From NCBI GenBank assembly GCA_903909905.1, contig CAIVXP010000404.1, positions 1 to 18,763 of the forward strand: DNA of 18,763 nt, read 5' to 3'. Source of the DNA: Akkermansiaceae bacterium (GTDB lineage: Bacteria; Verrucomicrobiota; Verrucomicrobiia; Verrucomicrobiales; Akkermansiaceae). The position numbers and the translations under genes are program-made. This document shows positions 7,272 to 14,047 of the stretch, in pieces (positions within the stretch are counted from its first letter, which is position 1; every line of letters begins with the position of its first letter). The notes below the pieces were generated by a model that saw only the letters and a program-made list of their open reading frames with translations, did no database searches and had not been told where the DNA came from.

Positions 7272-8501
7272 ATGAGCAAGCCGACAAATGAGGCAAAACG
7301 GGAACGGGTCAACGTGCGCAGGCCCGAGGTCATGGAGCGGGTTGCAGCGGAAGTTGCAGCGCATTTTCACTCCTCGATCGTTGGCCGCATCCGCGAAGCC
7401 GGCGGTCGTATTTCCGTCGGAAACACGACCGTGCTGCTGGCCGGCCAATTTGGCTTTTGCTATGGCGTTGAGCGGGCCATCGATCTGGCCTATGCAACAC
7501 GGCGGGTTTTTCCCGAGCAACGGATTTTTCTGATCGGTGAGATCATTCACAATCCTGATGTGAACCGCCACCTGCGCGAGATGGGCATCGTATCGCTGCC
7601 TTGGAAGGATCTTACGGGCGACTACGACCAACTCAGCTCCGACGACGTGGTGATCGTGCCAGCTTTTGGTGCCCCCACCCATTTCATGCAAAAAATCGAG
7701 GAGCGCGGTTGCCAGGTGATTGATACCACCTGCGGCGACGTCATGAAGGTCTGGCGGCGGGTCCGCGGTTATGCCAAAGACGGCATCACCTCGATCATCC
7801 ATGGCAAAGCAGGTCATGAGGAAACCCGTGCGACTGCCTCGCGAGCGCTGGGCGATGACGGCACAGGTCGCTATCTCGTGGTACTCACGCTGGCCGACGT
7901 CGACTTCGTCTGCGATTACATTTTAAATGGCGGAAACAAGGAGGATTTCCTCAAGCGCTTTGAGGACTCCTGCTCGCCGGGTTTTGATCCCGACAGGGAT
8001 TTGGCAAAAGTAGGCATCGCCAACCAGACGACCATGCTCAAGAGCGAGACCGAGGAAATTCAACGCCGGGTTCGTGCTGCGATCACCGGTCGCGATGGCA
8101 ATGACGCCGCGTTCCAAATGTTCGACACCATATGCGGAGCGACACAAGAGCGACAGGATGCGCTGTTTGAAATGTTGAGCCACCCGATGGATCTGATGGT
8201 CGTGGTTGGTGGCTATAACAGTTCCAATACCGCGCATCTGGTGGAGATCGCCGAGCAAAAGCTACCGACCTTTTTTGTCCGTGGCGCGGCCTGCATCGAA
8301 TCGTTCGAACACATTATCCATTATGATCTCCACAGCCAGCAAGAGGTTGTGTCTGAATATGCCGCAGCCTTTTCACGCGAAACTCCTCTCAATATCGGGA
8401 TCACGGCAGGCGCATCATGCCCGAACAATCTGATCGAAGAAACGATCTACAAATTGTTCGAGCTGCGAGGCGTCAGCCGCGAGCAACTGGCAAGCGCCTG
8501 A
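7272..8501 (+). CDS. ispH: 4-hydroxy-3-methylbut-2-enyl diphosphate reductase (IspH/LytB), long form
   Basis: Iron-sulfur enzyme of the final MEP-pathway step. It reduces HMBPP to IPP and DMAPP for isoprenoids such as quinones and undecaprenyl phosphate. The three cysteines expected to hold the Fe-S cluster are in G-F-C-Y-G-V (Cys63), D-T-T-C-G-D-V (Cys154) and D-T-I-C-G-A-T-Q (Cys288). H-N-P-D-V-N, H-G-K-A-G-H-E-E-T, N-Q-T-T-M and G-G-Y-N-S-S-N-T complete the substrate site. At 409 residues it is much longer than the roughly 315-residue E. coli enzyme. It has the N-terminal extension and altered loops (V-P-A-F-G-A-P instead of a V-R-A-H-G type loop) of the plant/cyanobacterial class. The frame also opens at GTG 7215 and ATG 7218. 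I chose ATG 7272 because the family-like N-terminus begins there, although no ribosome binding site precedes it. The stop codon is one base from the convergent gene. Confidence 0.94.
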   Translation: MSKPTNEAKRERVNVRRPEVMERVAAEVAAHFHSSIVGRIREAGGRISVGNTTVLLAGQFGFCYGVERAIDLAYATRRVFPEQRIFLIGEIIHNPDVNRHLREMGIVSLPWKDLTGDYDQLSSDDVVIVPAFGAPTHFMQKIEERGCQVIDTTCGDVMKVWRRVRGYAKDGITSIIHGKAGHEETRATASRALGDDGTGRYLVVLTLADVDFVCDYILNGGNKEDFLKRFEDSCSPGFDPDRDLAKVGIANQTTMLKSETEEIQRRVRAAITGRDGNDAAFQMFDTICGATQERQDALFEMLSHPMDLMVVVGGYNSSNTAHLVEIAEQKLPTFFVRGAACIESFEHIIHYDLHSQQEVVSEYAAAFSRETPLNIGITAGASCPNNLIEETIYKLFELRGVSREQLASA

Positions 8502-8502
8502 T

Positions 8503-10377
8503 TTACAAGTAAGGCATGAACGCCTTGTAGACCTCGGGTGGAATGTCCAGCAGGCTGTAGTCGCGTGAGGAAACGAAGAGCAGGCTTTGTTTGCCTTTTC
8601 CGAGCAATTCATTGTCACTTCCGAAGACCTGATGCTCCAGTGTGCAGAACTTCCGGTTGAAGTCGGCAACGCGTATTTTGACGGTGATGGTGTCGAATTC
8701 ACGCGCTTCACGAATGAACTTGTGCTCGAACGATCGAGTGAGGATGTAGAATTTCGTGGTTTTGAGGTCGAATTCCGGCATCGCCGCATTGAAAAAGAGC
8801 TCACGCGTTTTGCCAACGTACATGCCATACATCCCGAAATAGACATTGCCGACCGAATTGGTATCGGCGTAGGTCGCGATGGTTGAGTAGACAAACCACT
8901 TGTCTTCAAAGTGTCCGGCAATGCCATGATTGCCATGTATTTGCGGCGCGATCACCTCGCTGCCGGCAACCACATTGGCGGTTTTGGTAATGGCGCGTAT
9001 CGCAGGAATCTCCGAGGCGGCTTCAATCACCTCCCCGGCCTTGGCGCTCACGACCCGCAGGAGGTCGGCATTGAAGACAAGCCAGATCACATGCACCAGC
9101 GGCAGTAGCGAACCCAGAATCAATAAGGCGTTGGCCGCGGTGCAGTAACCAAAGGCAAAAATGACCAACGAAATGCTAGCCAGAGAAAACATGCGGATCT
9201 GTGGCAGCGGCTGCTGGGAATTCGGAACGAAGCATCGTGCGATCGCAAGTGAGGCGTAACCCACGAAAAACGAGGCGTAAAACACCATGAAGTACTCCAG
9301 CTCGATGTCTGCCCACAAGGCCACTAGCGTCACCGTACCCACAAGGATGAAACTCGGAATCGGGGATTCGAGCACGCGCTTGGGAATCATTCCCAGAAGG
9401 ATGTTTTCATTCTTCGCAAAGTTCAGGCCAAGAAACCACTTCAACGCGATGTAGCCGCTGTCGATCGTGGTAAGAGCACAAATTCCGAGAAACGTGAAAT
9501 ATGCAGTTGGAAGCATCCCAGCCACGGAATCATCAAGCCGGTCGAGGTATCTTACGATGATGTCATGAGCGTAGCGGAATCCGTCGATGCCAGCGGTGCC
9601 GACACCGGCTAAGCCGCTTTTGCTCATCACCCATGAGGCGAACAGACCGTGAATGATCAACAGAATGAAGAAAATGATTCCTCCGAAAAGGTAGCTGGTT
9701 CTGATTGAGTTGTTTTCACGGTGGATTTGGATCGCCCGCTGCCAGTGCTGGAGATCCAGCCAGGGGCCGACAAGTAACCCGACCAACAAAGGCACTGCAA
9801 AGCCCGAGAGATTTGGCCCCTCCCATTCACCACTACCCGTGGAACTCCAGTCGAGCAGAGGGCCACTTTCGGGCCACAACCCGAAGAACAGGCGGATGAT
9901 GCAGAAAAAAATCACCAACCCAAGAATTGCATGGGCCATCTTGATGCGTTGGATGCCGAATTCCTCGCCGAACAGGCAGCCTGCTGCGAGGATCACAAAT
10001 ACACACATTCCAAGGTAGAGAGCGTTAAGCCCCCCCGTAAAAAGCTGAATCGGACCAAAGAGGTATTTTGTAAGTGCAAAAACCGTCAGGCCAATCGCTA
10101 GCAATTGATAGAGGTAGAAAATCAGCCGGAAGGGCTTGGCGAACTTGTTGAAGAAAATCGCCAGCGACTCTTGTCCTCCAGAGTGCCGGTTTGCGACGAT
10201 CTGGGTTAGAAAGCCGAAAAGGGCAAGACCCGTGGCATTGGGCAGAGCAAACCAGAGAAGGCCTTTGAGGCCGAACATAAAGGTCATCTGGACGCTAAAA
10301 AAAAGGCCAAGCCCCCACATCCATGCCAATGCCACCGAATTACCCCAGAACAACTCGTTGATGCGTCGTAAATTCAT
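8503..10377 (-). CDS. SSS-like multispanning membrane protein fused to a C-terminal hotdog thioesterase domain
   Basis: A 624-residue two-part protein. Residues 1 to about 440 hold many hydrophobic helices and resemble the sodium:solute symporter (LeuT-fold) superfamily. G-P-W-L-D-L-Q-H-W-Q-R-A (204-215) matches the SSS-type intracellular motif, and A-L-T-T-I-D-S-G-Y-I-A (301-311) matches the helix carrying the conserved Ser/Asp. After a linker of about 50 residues, 492-607 is a hotdog-fold acyl-CoA thioesterase domain of YbgC/4HBT type with Y-A-D-T-N-S-V-G-N-V-Y-F-G-M-Y (503-517). Asn507 replaces the usual catalytic Asp, as I recall for the enediyne-polyketide thioesterase group. The reading frame runs unbroken through both parts, so the fusion is not an assembly of adjacent frames. 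The substrate is unknown; a link between membrane transport and acyl-thioester or fatty-acid chemistry is inferred. ATG 10377 lacks a strong ribosome binding site. Confidence 0.85.
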   Translation of the reverse strand: MNLRRINELFWGNSVALAWMWGLGLFFSVQMTFMFGLKGLLWFALPNATGLALFGFLTQIVANRHSGGQESLAIFFNKFAKPFRLIFYLYQLLAIGLTVFALTKYLFGPIQLFTGGLNALYLGMCVFVILAAGCLFGEEFGIQRIKMAHAILGLVIFFCIIRLFFGLWPESGPLLDWSSTGSGEWEGPNLSGFAVPLLVGLLVGPWLDLQHWQRAIQIHRENNSIRTSYLFGGIIFFILLIIHGLFASWVMSKSGLAGVGTAGIDGFRYAHDIIVRYLDRLDDSVAGMLPTAYFTFLGICALTTIDSGYIALKWFLGLNFAKNENILLGMIPKRVLESPIPSFILVGTVTLVALWADIELEYFMVFYASFFVGYASLAIARCFVPNSQQPLPQIRMFSLASISLVIFAFGYCTAANALLILGSLLPLVHVIWLVFNADLLRVVSAKAGEVIEAASEIPAIRAITKTANVVAGSEVIAPQIHGNHGIAGHFEDKWFVYSTIATYADTNSVGNVYFGMYGMYVGKTRELFFNAAMPEFDLKTTKFYILTRSFEHKFIREAREFDTITVKIRVADFNRKFCTLEHQVFGSDNELLGKGKQSLLFVSSRDYSLLDIPPEVYKAFMPYL

Positions 10378-10401
10378 CTAGGTGCAAAGCGAACCCATTA
10401 T

Positions 10402-10417
10402 CTTGCCGGGCGGCAAG
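10402..10417. promoter_or_regulatory. Perfect dyad CTTGCCG-GG-CGGCAAG in divergent intergenic region
   Basis: The 186-base gap 10378-10563 separates the divergent transporter-hotdog and chaperone genes. It holds a perfect 7-bp inverted repeat with a 2-base centre. That loop is too small for a terminator hairpin, so an operator is the better reading. On the minus strand a -10-like GATAAT (complement of 10397-10402) abuts the dyad and lies about 20 bases before the transporter start. A regulator bound here would cover that promoter. I see no matching -35. The site is far from the plus-strand promoter at 10504. Confidence 0.4.
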
Positions 10418-10503
10418 CCGTATTCTTGGTGCTTTGTCAGCCACCCGCCCCAGCCGCCGCTATTTGAGCAAACCTTATTTCACGAGCTTCGCATGGTTTA
10501 CGG

Positions 10504-10532
10504 TTGATGGACGCGGTTCTGCTGACTTAAAT
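10504..10532 (+). promoter_or_regulatory. Sigma70-like promoter for the SurA/PpiD-like chaperone gene
   Basis: TTGATG (10504-10509) and TTAAAT (10527-10532) are separated by exactly 17 bases, each matching four of six consensus positions. The -10 lies 31 bases before the ATG at 10564, predicting a 5' leader of about 25 bases. No comparable pair is found nearer to the gene. Confidence 0.45.
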
Positions 10533-10563
10533 ACCTGCCTTTCCGAAACTAGCCAACATACGC

Positions 10564-12201
10564 ATGATCGAAAACATCCGCAAATACAGGGGCCTCATCC
10601 TATTTTTCATAGCGCTCGTCATTGTATCGCTCGTGGTCGGCATCAAGGATGATATCTTCAGGGGCGGGGGTGGCGGCCAGGCTGTCTACCGAATCAACGG
10701 CCGCAGTTACAGCGACAAGGAGTTCAAACATCTCGGTAGTGGAGCCTTCGAGCTGGTTGGCGGGCTTGCCCGTGCGGGCGATTTCAGCCTCTACCAATTT
10801 CTCATCGAGCTCTCACAAGGCGCGACTAGCGAAAATGATGCCAGCGAAAAATTCTTCGTCAGCCGGATGATTCTACGTGAGGCCAAAGACGAGTTCGGGG
10901 TTCATCCGGGTGATGTGGAAATCAACGACTACATCCGTAATTTGCAGGCCTTCACCGACAAAAATGGCAAATTCAGCCAAGAGACATACAACAGTTTCAT
11001 TGAAAAGGGCATCGGCCGGCTTGGCATGACTGAAGGCGATCTTCGTGAGTTGGCATCGGATGCGATCGCATCGAGAAAGATCAACTCCATCATTGGCGGC
11101 GGACTTGCCATGAACCGAGATGCGCTCATCGCCAATCGCGCGCTGGGAGACCAGATGATCGGCGGCTCCACTGCGCGCATCGACTTGGGGCCGGTCAAGG
11201 CAAGCATCCAGCCCAAGGACGAAGAAATCAAAAACTATTGGGAAAGCATTCAGGATGCGTTCATAACAGCACCGAAGCGCAAGTTTACTTATTTCATCGC
11301 GACACCAAAGCCTGTGGCAAAACCTGTCGGGTCGATCGATTACGACTCGCTCAACGACGAACAGAAAAAGAAAAAGCAGCAAGAGCAGGAAGCGGCGGCA
11401 AAAGAGGAATCTCGGAAGAACCAGATCGAACTCGATGGAATGGTCGACGAGTTTTCCTTCAAGCTTGAGGAACAAAAGGGTGCAGGCTTTGAGGAGCTTG
11501 CCGTCAAAAACCAGTGGCAGGTCAAAACCACGGGCATGTTCTCCAAGGATGAGCCCCCCGCTGAACTTGCTGTTAAGCTCCGCTCATCCAGCCTCGACGG
11601 CAAAGCCATCGACGAACTCTTCCGCATCGAGCCGACCACCGATCCACTCTCCATGATTTCCCAACCCATCGCGATCGCCGAAAATCAATGGCTGATCGCA
11701 CGTCTCGACGGTGAGGAGAAATCTCGTGCCAAAACCTTCGAAGAGGCACGCGAGGAGGCGCGCGCACAGTTCATTGAACAAAAGGCCGCGGATGCACTAC
11801 GGAAAGCAGCTCTCGAAGCCAGCGATAAAATCAAAAACTCCCTAGCGGCAGGCAAGTCATTCGCTGCTGCTGCCAAAGAGGCAGGCATTGCTGACTCAAA
11901 TGTGAAAGCCTTCAGCAAACTGAAAAGCTCAGATCCAGTGGACTCCGCCACCCGGCCTACCGCCCTTTTTGAAAATGCCAGCACTGTCGATCCAGGCTCT
12001 CTCGCGCCGCCTGTCATTGAAAAGGACCGGGCTTTCATCGTCCATGTCACCACTCGCGAGATTGCTATGGATCTGAAGGCTGATGAGTCGGCCAAGACAC
12101 TACTCGAATCAAGTGCCACCCAGAATGAATCACTCGCATTTGGCAACTGGTTAAGGGAGCGAACTGCGGGAGCAAAAGTCGAGGCGCTCTTCCAACGCTG
12201 A
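10564..12201 (+). CDS. Membrane-anchored SurA/PpiD-like periplasmic folding factor
   Basis: A 545-residue protein with one N-terminal transmembrane anchor (about residues 9-26, preceded by I-R-K-Y-R-G), then a glycine-rich turn and a large hydrophilic periplasmic part. That topology and the SurA_N-type helical chaperone region (about 40-225, with V-Y-R-I-N-G-R-S-Y-S near the start) are those of PpiD. In enterobacteria PpiD sits at the Sec translocon exit and assists outer-membrane and secreted proteins. The middle region (about 230-400) is where a parvulin prolyl isomerase domain would lie. I see only a weakly similar stretch without the usual G-x-L-G signature, and a Lys/Gln/Glu-rich insertion at about 264-285. 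It may thus act as a chaperone without isomerase activity. The C-terminal part is Ala/Lys/Glu-rich and helical. A promoter candidate precedes it, and the TPR gene follows after 47 bases. Confidence 0.85.
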   Translation: MIENIRKYRGLILFFIALVIVSLVVGIKDDIFRGGGGGQAVYRINGRSYSDKEFKHLGSGAFELVGGLARAGDFSLYQFLIELSQGATSENDASEKFFVSRMILREAKDEFGVHPGDVEINDYIRNLQAFTDKNGKFSQETYNSFIEKGIGRLGMTEGDLRELASDAIASRKINSIIGGGLAMNRDALIANRALGDQMIGGSTARIDLGPVKASIQPKDEEIKNYWESIQDAFITAPKRKFTYFIATPKPVAKPVGSIDYDSLNDEQKKKKQQEQEAAAKEESRKNQIELDGMVDEFSFKLEEQKGAGFEELAVKNQWQVKTTGMFSKDEPPAELAVKLRSSSLDGKAIDELFRIEPTTDPLSMISQPIAIAENQWLIARLDGEEKSRAKTFEEAREEARAQFIEQKAADALRKAALEASDKIKNSLAAGKSFAAAAKEAGIADSNVKAFSKLKSSDPVDSATRPTALFENASTVDPGSLAPPVIEKDRAFIVHVTTREIAMDLKADESAKTLLESSATQNESLAFGNWLRERTAGAKVEALFQR

Positions 12202-12248
12202 ATCACTTCAGCTGTTATAAAACACCTCGGCTAGGCTCGCAGGCGGCC

Positions 12249-12614
12249 ATGGCACATGACGCACCCCACCCCACCATGGCGGCAGAAGACCAACTTGAAT
12301 CACTATTTGACGAAGCCAACGGCTATCTCGCCCTTGGGGAAATTGAAGAGGCGGTTGCCCTCTATCGCCGCTGTGTGGAGATCGATCCTGAATACTTCGA
12401 TGCATGGCACGCTCTAGGCATGGGGCTTATGAAGATCGATCGTTTGCGCGAAGCGATCGGCTGCGGGCTCAAGGCAGTAACCCTTCGTCCGAACGATCTG
12501 CTTGCGTGGACGAGCCTCTCGCAAATGTATGTGCGCGATGGCAACATTCCGGAAGCGGAATCCGCCAAAGCCAACGCCCGCATCCTCTCGCTCGGAGGCA
12601 AGGTTGTGCGATAA
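12249..12614 (+). CDS. Small tetratricopeptide-repeat protein
   Basis: A 121-residue protein made almost entirely of about three TPR units (roughly 15-48, 49-82 and 83-116). Repeat hallmarks are visible: A-N-G-Y-L-A-L-G-E-I-E-E-A-V-A-L-Y-R-R in the first, then A-W-H-A-L-G-M-G-L-M-K and A-W-T-S-L-S-Q-M-Y. TPR domains mediate protein-protein contacts. No catalytic motif, signal peptide or membrane segment is present, so it is probably a cytoplasmic adaptor. The start at 12249 has AGGCGG nearby; ATG 12276 would remove a His/Pro-rich lead of nine residues. It lies 47 bases after the chaperone gene on the same strand, so the two may be co-transcribed, though a TTATAA at 12217 could be an own -10. 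It ends 16 bases from the convergent panC. Confidence 0.88.
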   Translation: MAHDAPHPTMAAEDQLESLFDEANGYLALGEIEEAVALYRRCVEIDPEYFDAWHALGMGLMKIDRLREAIGCGLKAVTLRPNDLLAWTSLSQMYVRDGNIPEAESAKANARILSLGGKVVR

Positions 12615-12630
12615 AGAGATTTCGGCCTTT

Positions 12631-13485
12631 TCAAGCTGGCGAAATCCGCACGTGATCGATGAGTCTTACCTCGTCGTAAAATACCGCCACGGCCAGAATC
12701 GACGGGTGTGAGAGCTCGTTGACCGGTTGTAAAGTTTCGGCATCGACCAGTGACAGGTAATCGATTTTCAAATGCTTCGAATCTCCCAGTTTCTTGCGGG
12801 CGTGTTGAATGATCTCATTGGCATCCCGGAGCATGGCAGCCTCGCTGAGTGCCATGTAAATACACGGCGCATCTTCCCGATGGGCATGGCTGAGCCGCAC
12901 ATTGCGCGACGAAAGCGCAAGGCCGTCGGATTCCCGAATGGTGGGCGATTCAATGATCGTAACCGGAACATCCAGATCACGCACCATGCGCCGGATGATG
13001 GCGAGTTGCTGAAAATCCTTTTCACCAAATACCGCCGCATGACATGCGCTGAGCATGAAGAGCTTGAGCACTACCGTGCAAACGCCATCGAAGTGACCGG
13101 GACGTGTCGCACCACACAATGTGCGGGAGAGGGATTTTTCGGTAACAAGAGTCGATCGGTCGCCTGCGTACATTTCTCGAACATCCGGAACGAAAATCAC
13201 ATCGACTCCGGCGGCCTGACATAGCATGAGATCGGCCTCAAGCGGCTGCGGGTAGGCTTCGAGATCGTCTACACGATCGAACTGGATTGGATTCACGAAA
13301 ATTGAAACCACGACCACGCCATTTGGGCCAGCCTCATGCCTCGCTTGTTTTACCAAAGCCAAATGGCCGCGATGCAGCGCACCCATGGTCGGCACCAGTA
13401 CACGCCGACCAGCATATTGCTCGTCCCCGAGCAGAATTCCCCTCAATTCCGATCCCGTTGTCACCAACTGCATGCCAATATCCAT
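12631..13485 (-). CDS. panC: Pantothenate synthetase (pantoate--beta-alanine ligase)
   Basis: Catalyses ATP-dependent joining of pantoate and beta-alanine into pantothenate, the precursor of coenzyme A and acyl-carrier-protein phosphopantetheine. The sequence has the full PanC signature set: V-P-T-M-G-A-L-H-R-G-H (31-41, the ATP-binding HxGH-type motif), S-I-F-V-N-P-I-Q-F (61-69), R-P-G-H-F-D-G-V (128-135), F-G-E-K-D-F-Q-Q-L (153-161) and the KMSKS-like loop G-L-A-L-S-S-R-N (188-195). ATG 13485 gives 284 residues, close to the 283 of E. coli, and is preceded by a GGGAAAAAG stretch. An open TTG at 13509 and ATG 13473 are alternatives. It is the last gene of a leftward run and lies 64 bases after the small membrane protein gene. 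panB and panD are not in the window. Confidence 0.96.
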   Translation of the reverse strand: MDIGMQLVTTGSELRGILLGDEQYAGRRVLVPTMGALHRGHLALVKQARHEAGPNGVVVVSIFVNPIQFDRVDDLEAYPQPLEADLMLCQAAGVDVIFVPDVREMYAGDRSTLVTEKSLSRTLCGATRPGHFDGVCTVVLKLFMLSACHAAVFGEKDFQQLAIIRRMVRDLDVPVTIIESPTIRESDGLALSSRNVRLSHAHREDAPCIYMALSEAAMLRDANEIIQHARKKLGDSKHLKIDYLSLVDAETLQPVNELSHPSILAVAVFYDEVRLIDHVRISPA

Positions 13486-13549
13486 CGCCGCTTTTTCCCA
13501 CCCCCGCAATTTCTAAGAGCGAAAAAACTCCGTAGGGTGGCGGGGCGTG

Positions 13550-14047
13550 CTAATGAGTCCCGATTTGCAGGGGCAGCCCCTCGGCCCGCTCCAACAACCA
13601 ACTCCCCTCCCCCCGAATCCATTCGAGCTTCACGCGATAAGGGCCGTCTGCAATACGCATTTCTGGAAACTCGACCTTTGCCTGCAATGTCAGCAATACG
13701 GTCGCCCGTGTCCCCACAATTTTCACATCAACAAACTGGAGTTCGGAAAACTGGCATTGCAAAGCATGCTGGCAGATGCTCGAAAAGGCCGATTCAAGTT
13801 CTTCTCGCGCAAATTTGCCATTGGCTTCCTCCGGAGTCGGAGTGGTAATTTCGACCTCCGGGGCAAGATAAGGATGGAGACTGTAAACCGCTAGCGACCG
13901 TGTGGTCGGTGGCTTGCCGAGGTCGATCGTAAGAACCTCAAAAAGCGAAATATTGTGACGCTTGATCACCTGTTCGGGAGAAAACCACCATGCTGCCGAC
14001 AAGATAATAACAATGAAAATGAAGCTGATAAGCAGACGCTTTGTCAT
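13550..14047 (-). CDS. Small membrane-anchored or secreted protein of unknown function, coupled to SulP gene
   Basis: 165 residues, not assigned to any family I recognise. Residues 4-22 are strongly hydrophobic after M-T-K-R and end W-W-F-S, so this is a signal anchor or uncleaved signal peptide with the rest outside the cytoplasm. The soluble part contains L-A-P-E-V-E-I-T-T-P-T-P-E-E-A, a helical section with two cysteines in S-I-C-Q-H-A-L-Q-C-Q that could form a disulfide, and a C-terminal beta-rich part ending with a G-S-W-L-L-E-R-A motif. That last pattern is reminiscent of NTF2-like folds, a tentative resemblance only. Its ATG overlaps the TGA of the SulP gene as ATGA, implying translational coupling and related expression. 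Confidence 0.8.
   Translation of the reverse strand: MTKRLLISFIFIVIILSAAWWFSPEQVIKRHNISLFEVLTIDLGKPPTTRSLAVYSLHPYLAPEVEITTPTPEEANGKFAREELESAFSSICQHALQCQFSELQFVDVKIVGTRATVLLTLQAKVEFPEMRIADGPYRVKLEWIRGEGSWLLERAEGLPLQIGTH

Noticed and set aside
10378..10563. tRNA or small RNA gene in the divergent gap
   Set aside because: No cloverleaf or T-loop signature was seen on either strand. The gap is explained by promoters and the dyad.
10873..11475. 200-codon minus-strand frame opposite the chaperone gene
   Set aside because: Antisense shadow. Its Phe/Leu/Arg-rich run is the complement of the Lys/Gln-rich segment on the plus strand.
12772..13224. 150-codon plus-strand frame opposite panC
   Set aside because: Lies wholly within panC, whose motifs span the same bases. 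No protein-like features.
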